Of a stretch of DNA of 64,000 bases, positions 1 through 8,916 are shown in pieces. The position numbers and the translations under genes were made by a program. The stretch lies in contig NZ_CDGG01000001.1 of assembly GCF_000821065.1 (NCBI RefSeq), forward strand, positions 186,001 to 250,000, read 5' to 3'. The notes beneath the pieces were generated by a model, which ran no database searches, was not told where the DNA came from, and saw nothing but the letters and a program-made list of their open reading frames with translations. How positions within the stretch are numbered: position 1 is the stretch's first letter; each line of letters starts with the position of its first letter. The stretch comes from Oceanobacillus oncorhynchi. GTDB lineage: Bacteria > Bacillota > Bacilli > Bacillales > Amphibacillaceae.

Positions 1-951
1 GGAATAGTAAGTCATCTGAAAATGGCTGTTAATCGATTATTGTTTCATTTGCCAATCAAACATCCGTTTTTAGATGATGTGAAGAAGCATTTTCCTATTT
101 CCTTTGAAGAAGCAATTTATATTAAAGACAGACTCGAAAAAGCCTTTCAGATTTCAGTTCCTGACGATGAAGTTGCTTTTTTAGCGGTGCATATTCAGGC
201 ATATAAAGAACGGATAGAAGAGTTATCTGAAGACAAGTTAAAGGTGTTGATTGTGTGTAACAGTGGAAAAGGAACGTCACAGCTATTGGCGGCAAGAATG
301 AGGAAAAATTTCTCTCAATTAGAGGTTTCCAGGATTTTATCTGTACAACAGCTATTTCACACGGAAGTAATAGAAGACTTGATTTTAAGTACGGTGAACC
401 TAGAAATTGAAAATAGAAAGGTATTAGTAATTTCACCATTGCTAGACATTCATGATCAAGCAAGGATCCAAGAGGAAATTCATGAAAAACAGAAATCAAA
501 TGATAAGCAAGAGGAAGCATTCGCAAAGTTAATATCGTCAAATACACTGTTTTTAGATAAGGATTTACGCTCGGTGGATGATGTTCTCACCTATCTCGTT
601 GATGAATTAGCTCAAAGGGATATCGTACAACCAGAGATAATAGAATCAGTGAAAAACAGAGAAAATTTATCTTTCACATCGTTTGGAAGGTTTGCAACAC
701 CTCATGGGGACCCTAAATATGTGAACCAATCGAAAATAGCCTTTTTACGTTTAGCTAATCCAATCAATTGGGGCACAACACAAGTGAAATTTGTATTTTT
801 TATTTGTATCAAGGATGAATCACCTCAACAGCTGGAGCAAATATATGATGCTTTATTAGAAATTATTGATCATCCCGTTCAACAGAAATTGACTAAGGGC
901 GATTATCAACAAGTATGGACATATTTGAAAGGAAGAAAAAGATGGATGTAG
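1..951 (+). CDS. PRD-containing PTS-linked transcriptional regulator (5' end missing)
   Basis: The reading frame is open to the left edge, so the N-terminal HTH domains and first PRD lie outside the window. Visible in order: the end of a PRD (about residues 1-70), an EIIB-like Rossmann domain with the phosphocysteine loop VCNSGKGTSQ, and a C-terminal EIIA domain of fructose/mannitol type with the ATPHGDP active-site histidine. This is the layout of MtlR/LicR-like activators, whose activity is set by phosphorylation of PRD, EIIB and EIIA sites. It overlaps the start of the downstream EIIA gene and most likely controls the EIIA-EIIB-EIIC-mannosidase operon (inference from position). E. coli mng uses a GntR-type repressor instead, so the control here is different. 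Confidence 0.88.
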   Translation, partial: GIVSHLKMAVNRLLFHLPIKHPFLDDVKKHFPISFEEAIYIKDRLEKAFQISVPDDEVAFLAVHIQAYKERIEELSEDKLKVLIVCNSGKGTSQLLAARMRKNFSQLEVSRILSVQQLFHTEVIEDLILSTVNLEIENRKVLVISPLLDIHDQARIQEEIHEKQKSNDKQEEAFAKLISSNTLFLDKDLRSVDDVLTYLVDELAQRDIVQPEIIESVKNRENLSFTSFGRFATPHGDPKYVNQSKIAFLRLANPINWGTTQVKFVFFICIKDESPQQLEQIYDALLEIIDHPVQQKLTKGDYQQVWTYLKGRKRWM

Positions 952-1388
952 CGACAATTTTAAATGTACAGCAAGTAGAAATAGATATGGAAGCTCAAAC
1001 ACAGGAGGAAGTAATTAGAAAGTTAAGTGAGAAAATTAATGAAAAACAAGTTTTAACAAATAAAGATGCATACATCGGTTCCGTTTTAGAAAGAGAATCA
1101 CAATCGACTACAGGGGTCGGAGGGGGCATTGCTATTCCTCACGGTAAATCAAAGGGAGTGTTGGAAGCAGCTATTGCTGTGGGAAAATTAAAAACTCCGG
1201 TAGAATGGAAATCTTTAGATGATCAACCTGTTTCTGTTGTTATTATGTTCGCTATTCCGGAGAAAGACAGGAAGGATACACATTTAAAATTACTATCGCA
1301 GATCTCAATGAAATTAATGGACGATGATGTGGTAGAGGAATTAAAAAAGGAAACGGATAAACAAAAAATCGTAAATATATTAAGTTAA
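942..1388 (+). CDS. PTS EIIA component, fructose family
   Basis: A single-domain EIIA of 148 residues. The phospho-accepting histidine is in the motif GGGIAIPHGKS. It takes phosphate from HPr and passes it to the EIIB encoded next. An ATG at 915 is possible, but the ATG at 942 has AAAGGAAG six bases upstream and gives MDVATIL, so 942 is chosen. It lies in a tight operon, overlapping the regulator's 3' end and ending 15 bases before the EIIB start. The IIA, IIB and IIC domains, fused in E. coli MngA, are separate genes here. Confidence 0.9.
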   Translation: MDVATILNVQQVEIDMEAQTQEEVIRKLSEKINEKQVLTNKDAYIGSVLERESQSTTGVGGGIAIPHGKSKGVLEAAIAVGKLKTPVEWKSLDDQPVSVVIMFAIPEKDRKDTHLKLLSQISMKLMDDDVVEELKKETDKQKIVNILS

Positions 1389-1403
1389 TTGGAGGAATTG
1401 ATT

Positions 1404-1724
1404 ATGAAGAGAAAAATTATCGCAGTAACAGCGTGTGCTACAGGTGTTGCACATACATATATGGCAGCAAAAGCGTTAAAAAAAGCAGCAAAATCTATGG
1501 GGCATTTACTAAAAGTAGAAACCCAAGGAGCAACAGGGATTGAAAATGAACTGACCGAAAAGGATGTCAATATTGGTGAAGTAGTCATTTTTGCAGTAGA
1601 TACAAAAGTAAGAGATAAAGAACGTTTTGATCACAAGAGAATTTTACATGTACCTGTGGCAGCACCAATCAAAGATGCTGAGAAAGTCATTAGTGATGCT
1701 CTTGCACTAGTGGACAATCAGTAA
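1404..1724 (+). CDS. PTS EIIB component, fructose family
   Basis: A cytoplasmic EIIB of 106 residues. The active-site cysteine lies in VTACATGVAHTYMAA close to the N-terminus, which is diagnostic of the fructose-family IIB fold. The ATG at 1404 follows GGAGG (1391-1395); an earlier TTG at 1389 is unlikely. It receives phosphate from the preceding EIIA and donates it to sugar bound by the EIIC encoded 17 bases downstream. Confidence 0.92.
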   Translation: MKRKIIAVTACATGVAHTYMAAKALKKAAKSMGHLLKVETQGATGIENELTEKDVNIGEVVIFAVDTKVRDKERFDHKRILHVPVAAPIKDAEKVISDALALVDNQ

Positions 1725-1741
1725 AGAAAGAGGGGATAGAG

Positions 1742-2857
1742 ATGAGAAATGTTGCAAGAGACATAAAAAATCATGTATTGACCGGGATATCATATATGAT
1801 ACCTTTAGTTATTGCAGGAGCAGTTATTATGGCTATTTCACGTGTTGGAGGTTCTATGTTTGGAATCCAAGACATCTGGGATGAATCTTATGCTGAAAGC
1901 GGAAATGTTATCATCCGCCTTTTACATGATATTGATGGGTTTGGTGGTATTGCATTAGATTTAATGTTTCCAGTTATCGCTGCTTTTATAGCATATTCTA
2001 TATCCGATAAATTAGGTATTGCAGCAGGGTTAGTTGGTGGGATGCTGGTAAAGGATATTGAGGCAGGTTTCCTGGGAGCTTTAGCAGCTGGTTTGATCGC
2101 TGGATATGTATGTTTATGGATTAAAAATAATGTGCGGCTACCGAAATCTATGTCTTCGATTGTTCCTGTCTTTTTAGTTCCGGTTTTCGGCACCTTGATA
2201 ACATTATTAGCTATTCAATATATTATCGGTGTGCCTTTTGCCTCCTTAAATACGGGGTTAGAGAACTGGCTAAATGGTTTGAGCGGCGGGAATCAAATTA
2301 TTATGGCGGCAATTGTTGGAGCAATGGTAGGTTTTGACCTTGGCGGGCCGGTAAATAAAGCAGCTGTTACGACGGCAATGGCATTATTAACAAGTGGTAT
2401 TTATGGTCCGAATACGGCTGCACAGGTTGCCATTATTATTCCGCCAATTGGATTGGGTCTGGCAACCTTTATAGCAAAGCGAAAATATAATAGAGAGTTA
2501 AGAGAAGCCGGTAAATCTTCTGTTGTCATGGGGCTTGTCGGTGTGAGTGAAGGAGCTATTCCCTTTGCAGTGGAGAGCCCTATAAAGGTCATATCGTGCA
2601 CGGTAATTGGCTCTGCTATTGGCTCATCCATGGCTATTGGTCTGGGAGCAGTTAACCAAGCTCCAATTAGCGGGTTCTATGGTTGGTTTACGGTAGATAA
2701 ATGGCCAGTCTATATTTTATCAATTGCTGTAGGTTCTCTGTTTGTAGCGATTGCTACGGTACTATTGCGTAAAGAACCGGAATTAGCTGAAGCAAATCAA
2801 TTAGAGGATGAGGATGATTTTGATGAAGAAGAATGGGAAAAAGAGTGGGAAAGCTAA
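1742..2857 (+). CDS. PTS EIIC component, fructose family (mannosylglycerate-type)
   Basis: A membrane permease of 371 residues with about nine hydrophobic segments. It opens with a typical fructose-IIC N-terminus (HVLTGISYMIPLVIAGA) and carries the conserved GGPVNKAA and GVSEGAIPFA loops involved in sugar binding. The C-terminus is very acidic (many D/E residues). The stop shares one base with the ATG of the GH38 gene, so the two are translationally coupled. The mannosidase partner suggests 2-O-alpha-mannosyl-D-glycerate or a related mannoside as substrate; this is inferred from the E. coli mngAB pairing. Confidence 0.9.
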   Translation: MRNVARDIKNHVLTGISYMIPLVIAGAVIMAISRVGGSMFGIQDIWDESYAESGNVIIRLLHDIDGFGGIALDLMFPVIAAFIAYSISDKLGIAAGLVGGMLVKDIEAGFLGALAAGLIAGYVCLWIKNNVRLPKSMSSIVPVFLVPVFGTLITLLAIQYIIGVPFASLNTGLENWLNGLSGGNQIIMAAIVGAMVGFDLGGPVNKAAVTTAMALLTSGIYGPNTAAQVAIIIPPIGLGLATFIAKRKYNRELREAGKSSVVMGLVGVSEGAIPFAVESPIKVISCTVIGSAIGSSMAIGLGAVNQAPISGFYGWFTVDKWPVYILSIAVGSLFVAIATVLLRKEPELAEANQLEDEDDFDEEEWEKEWES

Positions 2858-5481
2858 TGACAAATGTACACATTGTTAATCATACACATTGGGATAGAGA
2901 ATGGTATTTTACGTCGATGGATGCTTTAGTTTTGAGCGATCAATTATTTTCAGATGCTATTGATGAATTATTAAGTAATCCGCAGGCCAGCTTTGTTTTG
3001 GATGGTCAGCTTTCTATACTTGATGAATACGTTGAATTATATCCAGAAAGATTAACAGATATTAAACGATTGATTGAGCAAAAACAATTATTCATTGGTC
3101 CATGGTATACGCAGACAGATGCTTTTTTTACTTCTGGTGAATCGATATTACGCAATGCAATGATTGGTGTTTTTGAAAGTAAGAAGTATGGAGATTATAT
3201 GCCAATTGGCTATTTACCGGATACTTTTGGGTTTAATGCACAAATTCCGGTCATCTTGAAGGAAGCTGGTTTAGATAATGTGGTTTTATGGAGAGGTGTT
3301 CATTTAGGCAAGCACGTTCAATCACCTTATTTTAAATGGCGTGGATTAGGTAATCATCAAGAAATTTATGCTTTGAATCTGCCTCAGGGTTATGGAACAG
3401 GAATGCTTCTTGAACCAACCACTGAGTACGTAGACGGACGTTTAGATCCTGCAGTTGATTTTATCAAAAAGTTTACTGACACAGAAGATATACTAATTCC
3501 CTCAGGTAATGACCAGCTTGCGATTATTACAAATTTTAATGGGAAGGTGAAAAGCATCAACCAATTAGGAAGATATCATTATCAAGTCAGCAGTTATCAG
3601 GATTTTTTGGAAAAGATAAAACAAAAAGACTTAGAAACGTATGTTGGAGAATTCCGTTCTCCTGTGCTGGCACGAGTTCATAAAACAATTGGCAGTGTTC
3701 GAATGGATATCAAGCAATCAATCTATCAATTAGAACAGAAGCTAATAAAAAGAATAGAGCCAATATTGGTAATTGCCAATCAGTTAGGTATTCGTTTTAG
3801 TAATCGTTTATTATTAAAAGCATGGAAAAAGCTGCTCGAATCACAAGCGCATGATAGCTTGGCCGGCTGTGTTTCTGATTCTGTTGCTGAAGATATTCGG
3901 CATCGATTAAAGGAAGCCAATGAAATTAGCGATAGTATGGAAAACACAATTATGAAACAAATGGCAGAAGCTTTAAAACTAAAAAATGAAGACATTCTTC
4001 TATTGAATACGGAGCCTCATAAGTTCCGGGGTTATAAAACCATTCAAGTACTAACAAAAAGGAAAGATATTCATTTTTATGATAGAGATTTTACTATTGA
4101 GAAAGTAGATTATGTAGACAGCAGAGAGAATATACTTGAAGAGACACCAGCGGGTAATCGATATATTACTGAACCTGGATATTATATTCTGACTATACGC
4201 TTAGCGTGTGAATTACCAGGTTTAGGATACCGTGTGTTATCTTTTGGTTATTCTGAGTATTCGGCACAAGAATTGGTAAGAACAGAAATAAAAGAAATAG
4301 CTAATTCACATATGACGCTCTCCTTTAAAGAAAATGAGTTGGTGTTGGAGAGGAATGAAGCTATAATCACGGATTTTATCTCTATTTATGATGAAGGCAA
4401 TGCCGGCGATACGTATGATTATTCTCCAATTTATGGAGACGAGTCTATTAGACTTGATTACAAAAATGCAGAGGTATACAAAGCAGATGGTATGCAGCAA
4501 ATGAAAGTCTTTGGAGAAATACAGCTGCCTCATAATATGGAGGATAGATTAGCTGGAGCAAAAACCGTCAAATTTCCGTTTCTTATCACTTTCACACTTG
4601 CTGAAGATGATTGTATCCGAGGAAACTTGAATTTTATAAATACGGTATTGAATCATAGAATGAGATTAAAGATAAATACAGGTAGCCGGATTCGTAAAGC
4701 AACTGCTGCGTTACCATTTGGCTATATACGTAGAACAAATCAAAGCCAAAAAGGTTGGGAAAATACCTATTCTGAAAAACCTGTAAATGTAGAGCCATTT
4801 GATGGCATCGTTTCCGTTGAAACCGTAAATAATACCATTACGTTTCATACAAAGGATACAAAAGAATATGAATACAAAGAAAATGATTTATATATTACTT
4901 TATTTGCAACCACAGATAGCTTAGGTAAGCCAGATTTAGCTTATCGACCTGGCAGAGCTTCAGGGGATACTACAAAAAGAGGGCATATAATGATGGAAAC
5001 CCCATCAGCCCAACTATTAAATAAGAATATGCAATATAATTTTGCAATTAATATAGGGAATGAAGCCTTCTCGGAAGAGGCTGTTACTGAATGGAGGCGT
5101 TATGAAGAATCTCCGTCGATTTATTATCAATTACAGGACTTTAATTACTTTATTAATCGAATTGATAATAAAATTCAACCAAAGAGGCAGGAGCTTACAT
5201 TGACGGAGACTAGATTTAGTCTGCTGGAAATAGATAATCAGTATTTTGTAAGCAGCTGTTATAATTCTTACTATTACCCTGAGAAGTTTATAATCCGATT
5301 GGAAAATCCGACTTATCAATCTGTGGCAATAAACGAATTGATGGATAAATTTAAAGATAGCAATATATCGAACGTAACGCCAATAAATGCAATGGAAGAG
5401 ACTGTCGATGCTTCTGAGGAAATAAAACCGTATTCAGTCGTTTCATTTTTAGTAGAATTAAAAGAAAAGAAAAAACGATAA
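2857..5481 (+). CDS. mngB: GH38 alpha-mannosidase, MngB-like
   Basis: An 874-residue enzyme, matching the length of E. coli MngB (mannosylglycerate hydrolase). The N-terminal catalytic barrel begins with HIVNHTHWDREWYFT (zinc-binding histidine and aspartate). GYLPDTFGFNAQ and the later SQAHDSLAGCVSDSV supply further family metal-site and active-site residues. The C-terminal half is beta-rich, as usual for GH38. The ATG at 2857 overlaps the EIIC stop; starting at 2833 would add eight unlikely residues. The predicted role is hydrolysis of 6-phospho-mannosyl-glycerate after PTS uptake. Other phospho-mannosides are possible substrates. Confidence 0.87.
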   Translation: MTNVHIVNHTHWDREWYFTSMDALVLSDQLFSDAIDELLSNPQASFVLDGQLSILDEYVELYPERLTDIKRLIEQKQLFIGPWYTQTDAFFTSGESILRNAMIGVFESKKYGDYMPIGYLPDTFGFNAQIPVILKEAGLDNVVLWRGVHLGKHVQSPYFKWRGLGNHQEIYALNLPQGYGTGMLLEPTTEYVDGRLDPAVDFIKKFTDTEDILIPSGNDQLAIITNFNGKVKSINQLGRYHYQVSSYQDFLEKIKQKDLETYVGEFRSPVLARVHKTIGSVRMDIKQSIYQLEQKLIKRIEPILVIANQLGIRFSNRLLLKAWKKLLESQAHDSLAGCVSDSVAEDIRHRLKEANEISDSMENTIMKQMAEALKLKNEDILLLNTEPHKFRGYKTIQVLTKRKDIHFYDRDFTIEKVDYVDSRENILEETPAGNRYITEPGYYILTIRLACELPGLGYRVLSFGYSEYSAQELVRTEIKEIANSHMTLSFKENELVLERNEAIITDFISIYDEGNAGDTYDYSPIYGDESIRLDYKNAEVYKADGMQQMKVFGEIQLPHNMEDRLAGAKTVKFPFLITFTLAEDDCIRGNLNFINTVLNHRMRLKINTGSRIRKATAALPFGYIRRTNQSQKGWENTYSEKPVNVEPFDGIVSVETVNNTITFHTKDTKEYEYKENDLYITLFATTDSLGKPDLAYRPGRASGDTTKRGHIMMETPSAQLLNKNMQYNFAINIGNEAFSEEAVTEWRRYEESPSIYYQLQDFNYFINRIDNKIQPKRQELTLTETRFSLLEIDNQYFVSSCYNSYYYPEKFIIRLENPTYQSVAINELMDKFKDSNISNVTPINAMEETVDASEEIKPYSVVSFLVELKEKKKR

Positions 5482-5500
5482 TTAGTGAACACTCATGTTT

Positions 5501-5550
5501 CCAGCCCAGACAGATTAGCTTGTTCTCCCTGTCTGGGCTGGAGATTTTTA
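5501..5550 (+). terminator. Intrinsic terminator after the mannoside operon
   Basis: A perfect 13-bp stem, CCAGCCCAGACAG paired with CTGTCTGGGCTGG (5501-5513 and 5529-5541), is followed by AGATTTTTA. It lies between convergent genes and may also stop transcription from the other strand, though that side has a weaker T run. Confidence 0.85.
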
Positions 5551-5608
5551 TATGAATATTATGCGATGAGTAATGCTTATCCTGAAAATAGCGTTTAGGT
5601 TCCATATT

Positions 5609-6217
5609 TTAACTATCCTTACCGCGCCATATAGCAAACTGTGCTTTACAATCATCCTTTTGTTTACTTGATAGTTTTCGCCAAAGATCAAATTCAAAAA
5701 TATGATGCATATAGATGCTGTGAACTCCTCCACTTGAAAGCAACGCGTCCATCATCCTTTTTTTAATATCTAATTGAGTTAAATAACAAAAAAACGCTAA
5801 GCAGTAACCAGCTTCCTCTAAATTGTGGATATTACAACGTCCTTTTGTATGTGGATCGAATAGTTTACTTTCCTTCGTGGCCCGACTGATGGCTTCGTGA
5901 TTAATTTCGTTTTCTTTTCCGTTGTATTCTATTGAGTAATAGTCAATTCGTTGATAACCTTCTAAATCCCCTCTATATACTAAAAGATTGTCATAATCCG
6001 TTCCTAATATTTTTGAAAGTATTATTAAATCAACTTTGTCAGGCAGAGACTTTCCACAATAATAATTAGAAATTGTTTTTTCATCTCTTTTTAATAATTT
6101 TGCTAATTCTGATTGTGATAAGCCTGCTTTCCGAGCTAAGAATTTTATTCTGTGTCCAGTTGCATTTGCCTCAATTTCATCTAAATATGTCGAGTCTTCG
6201 ATTTCATAACTAGTCAA
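5609..6217 (-). CDS. Helix-turn-helix (Xre-like) protein of unknown role
   Basis: 202 residues. The first quarter (about residues 20-75) is an Xre/Cro-type HTH, with GLSQSELAKLLKRDEKTISNY as the helix-turn-helix. The rest is a soluble domain I do not recognise, with several Cys/His and aromatic residues (RCNIHNLEEAGYCLAFF). It starts at a TTG preceded by AAGGAG ten bases upstream. The gene stands alone, convergent with the mannosidase operon and divergent from the chemoreceptor across a 739-bp gap. It could be a solitary regulator or a leftover of a mobile element. Confidence 0.7.
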   Translation of the reverse strand: MTSYEIEDSTYLDEIEANATGHRIKFLARKAGLSQSELAKLLKRDEKTISNYYCGKSLPDKVDLIILSKILGTDYDNLLVYRGDLEGYQRIDYYSIEYNGKENEINHEAISRATKESKLFDPHTKGRCNIHNLEEAGYCLAFFCYLTQLDIKKRMMDALLSSGGVHSIYMHHIFEFDLWRKLSSKQKDDCKAQFAIWRGKDS

Positions 6218-6706
6218 ATTAATTTGTCTCCTTAAAAATAGTTATCAATAGTATAGCTATTTTTAATTAGTTTAGGAAGTGGAAAAATTCTTTCGGGTGC
6301 TCGTATTAACTTTATTTCATAAGTGTGGCATCATCCTTTTACAATGCTAAGGTAAGCTATTGTATGTTATTTCATAGAAAATAGGGAATAGGAAAAGAAG
6401 TATTATCATTTATTTTAGATGCTATAATGGAGATGGTATATAGGGATAATGAATTTGTATTCTATCAATTATACGAAATTAGAACCTATATATATTCTTA
6501 ACTTAGGAAAGTACCTAAGTTTCATGCCAGAACTATCTGGGACGAGATGAATAACAGATGCATTTAACTCCACGAATTTTATAGATTAAAATAATGGTTT
6601 TTATTATAAGAATTTTGCTTTAAACCAAATTATTGTGAGCATCATGAGAAAACGGTTTAGTATTTATATCTGTATATTTATTCCAAAATTTATCAACTTC
6701 TCCCTT
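6218..6706. other. AT-rich intergenic region without a recognised gene
   Basis: No open frame with a ribosome site and no tRNA-like structure was seen. The left part should hold the promoter of the Xre-like gene on the minus strand. The rest is AT-rich and unremarkable up to the sigma-D-like element. Confidence 0.5.
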
Positions 6707-6731
6707 TAAAAATCCCCTGAAAAGCCGATAT
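6707..6731 (+). promoter_or_regulatory. Possible sigma-D promoter of the chemoreceptor gene
   Basis: GCCGATAT at 6724-6731 is an exact match to the B. subtilis sigma-D -10 box. TAAA at 6707-6710 could be the -35, but the 13-base spacer is shorter than the usual 14-16; TTAA with 14 bases is the alternative. Chemoreceptor genes are classic sigma-D targets. The element is 226 bases upstream of the MCP start, which implies a long leader. Confidence 0.5.
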
Positions 6732-6755
6732 AAAAAAAGGCACTATCACCTCTAT

Positions 6756-6864
6756 CGGTTAACGTACAGCCATAGTCCCCACGCTATAAACGTATAAAAC
6801 CGCACATCTTCGCACGAGACATATTATTAGGTTCTGACACAGCAATTTTAAACGTAAAATTGCT
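6756..6864 (+). other. Structured 5' leader of the chemoreceptor gene
   Basis: Three nested stems can form: CGGTT/AACCG (6756-6760 with 6798-6802), ACGT/ACGT (6762-6765 with 6790-6793) and ATAG/CTAT (6772-6775 with 6784-6787). Further on is a perfect 10-bp inverted repeat, AGCAATTTTA/TAAAATTGCT (6841-6850, 6855-6864), with a four-base loop and no T run. It matches no riboswitch class I can name. Confidence 0.35.
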
Positions 6865-6956
6865 ATTACCCTTCAGAAAAATAAATAGAATCTCCAGTGT
6901 ACAGCTTGAAGATAACTGCGTAGTGTTCCATTTTTTATATAAAGAAGGAGAAAACA

Positions 6957-8651
6957 ATGGAAAAGATATTTAATTTCAAAAGCATCAAAAGCAAAGTAAT
7001 AGCTGCATTTTCGGTGGTTATTTTATTAGTGATTATATTAGGTATATATAATTATACAGCTATTAAACAGGTCAATCAGGATACGACCAATATAATTGAA
7101 AACGATCTTCAGCAATTAATTGCAAACAAGGGCATGGAAACAACAATGGCCAACCTGATATCAACAGCCCGTGGTTATATATTAAGCGGAGACAGTACGA
7201 TGAAGGACCGCTTTGAAGAATATACGGAACAAGGAACCGAATTTGAAGAATTAGCAAGAAGTGTCGGTGTTACGGCAGAATTTGATGATTTGATTAACGA
7301 AACCGTCGAGTGGCGAACAGCAATTGCTGAAGATGTGTTTGCGGTATATGAAAGCGGCGATCAAGATACAGCCATAGAGAATCTCAATGAATTGACTCCA
7401 ATCGTCCGTGAAATTATGACTGGATATGAGGAACTGGCAGCGAATTCGGAAGAAGAGATAAATCAGCACGGGGAAGGGATTATTGATAATGGAGAGCAAA
7501 CATTAACCATTGTTATTATTGCTTCGATTTTGATTGTTATTCTCAGCATTGCATCAGCAATTATTACGGCAGGAGTCATTACAAAGCCGATTAAAACAGT
7601 AATGGAGCGAATGAAGCTTATTGCAGGTGGAGATTTAAGTCAGGAAGACCTACAAACCGATTCCAGAGATGAAGTTGGACAGCTGGTTAACGCCGCCAAC
7701 GAAATGGCAAACAACACACGTGACTTACTCACACAAATAAATGCTGTTTCCGAAACAGTTACCAATCAAAGTGAGGAATTAACGCAGGCGGCAAATGAAG
7801 TGAAATCTGGTTCGGATCAGGTGGCCATCACGATGCAGGAATTGGCAGCAGGTTCCGAAACACAGGCGAATAGTGCTAGTGACTTAGCGTCAATCATGGG
7901 TACCTTTTCTGCTAAAGTACAAGAAGTCAATGTTAATGGCGAACGCGTTCAAGAGTATTCAAATGAAGTGCTGGGAATGACAAATAAAGGCAGCGAGGCA
8001 ATGGCAGCTACCACAGATCAAATGTCTAAAATTGACCGGATTGTTCAAGGAACTGTTGCAAAGGTAGAAGGGCTGGATGAACAGTCCCAACAAATATCAA
8101 ATCTTGTTTCCATGATCAAAGATATTGCAGATCAGACGAATCTCCTTGCATTAAATGCAGCGATTGAAGCAGCAAGAGCAGGTGAGCATGGAAAAGGCTT
8201 TGCTGTTGTGGCTGATGAGGTTAAGAAGCTAGCGGAACAAGTGGCTGTTTCAGTTACAGATATTACAAATATCGTAATGAATATTCAGAGTGAAACAAGT
8301 GCTGTCGTCGAATCCTTAAAAGGTGGTTATACAGAAGTAGAGATGGGAACCAACCAAATCACGACGACTGGAAAAACCTTTAATGAAATCAACGAATCCA
8401 TATCAAAAATGGCAGAAAATATTAATCTGGTATCTGGTAATTTAGCTGATATTGCTGCGAATACCCAGGAAATGAATGACTCAATTGGAGAAATAGCGTC
8501 TATTTCCGAAGAAGCAGCTGCAGGTGTTGAGCAGACCTCTGCTTCTACGCAACAAACAAGCGGTGCAATGGATGAGGTAGCGGGAAGTTCCGAGCAATTA
8601 TCCCAGCTTGCTGAGGAATTAAATGGATTGGTAAGGCGATTTAAGCTTTAA
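6957..8651 (+). CDS. Methyl-accepting chemotaxis protein
   Basis: A 564-residue transmembrane receptor. Residues 13-33 form TM1. A roughly 150-residue extracellular helical sensor (four-helix-bundle type, rich in acidic residues) follows, then TM2 at about 184-207, a HAMP domain, and a long coiled-coil signalling domain with the hairpin tip [31 protein letters not shown] that contacts CheA/CheW. The ATG follows GAAGGAG at good spacing. The ligand cannot be predicted. It is monocistronic, with two hairpins downstream. Confidence 0.93.
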   Translation: MEKIFNFKSIKSKVIAAFSVVILLVIILGIYNYTAIKQVNQDTTNIIENDLQQLIANKGMETTMANLISTARGYILSGDSTMKDRFEEYTEQGTEFEELARSVGVTAEFDDLINETVEWRTAIAEDVFAVYESGDQDTAIENLNELTPIVREIMTGYEELAANSEEEINQHGEGIIDNGEQTLTIVIIASILIVILSIASAIITAGVITKPIKTVMERMKLIAGGDLSQEDLQTDSRDEVGQLVNAANEMANNTRDLLTQINAVSETVTNQSEELTQAANEVKSGSDQVAITMQELAAGSETQANSASDLASIMGTFSAKVQEVNVNGERVQEYSNEVLGMTNKGSEAMAATTDQMSKIDRIVQGTVAKVEGLDEQSQQISNLVSMIKDIADQTNLLALNAAIEAARAGEHGKGFAVVADEVKKLAEQVAVSVTDITNIVMNIQSETSAVVESLKGGYTEVEMGTNQITTTGKTFNEINESISKMAENINLVSGNLADIAANTQEMNDSIGEIASISEEAAAGVEQTSASTQQTSGAMDEVAGSSEQLSQLAEELNGLVRRFKL

Positions 8652-8703
8652 GTGATTGATTTGTAAGTATATCATTCACCTGAATGAGAAAATAAAATTT
8701 GTA

Positions 8704-8738
8704 GAGAAGCTGCTTATAAAGCTGATAAGCAGCTTCTC
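8704..8738 (+). repeat. Perfect 13-bp stem-loop after the chemoreceptor gene
   Basis: GAGAAGCTGCTTA (8704-8716) pairs perfectly with 8726-8738. No T run follows on the plus strand, so it is more likely an mRNA-protecting hairpin than a terminator by itself. It sits immediately before the terminator at 8745. Confidence 0.6.
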
Positions 8739-8744
8739 ATTAAA

Positions 8745-8791
8745 GGAATTACGGGGGAGTTAAGAGAGGCTTCTTCCCGTGATTCCTTTTT
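8745..8791 (+). terminator. Intrinsic terminator
   Basis: GGAATTACGGG (8745-8755) pairs with CCCGTGATTCC (8776-8786) with one G-T pair, followed by TTTTT. It separates the chemoreceptor gene from the LysR gene. Confidence 0.8.
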
Positions 8792-8916
8792 ATATTGTGA
8801 TCTAGCGTCTTATAAAATTTCCCAAGTCAGTTAGTTATTAACCTGGTTCCGTATAATAGTATGGATTCCTTAAAAAATGATATATTAATTATAGCTAAAA
8901 CAAAGAGGTGAACCCC

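Noticed and set aside
6721-6840. Minus-strand stretch readable as a short peptide (CTLTDRGDSAFFYIGFSGDF)
   Set aside because: Only about 24 codons after a stop, no start or similarity I can name; it overlaps the sigma-D-like box on the plus strand. Considered as an IS remnant but not supportable.
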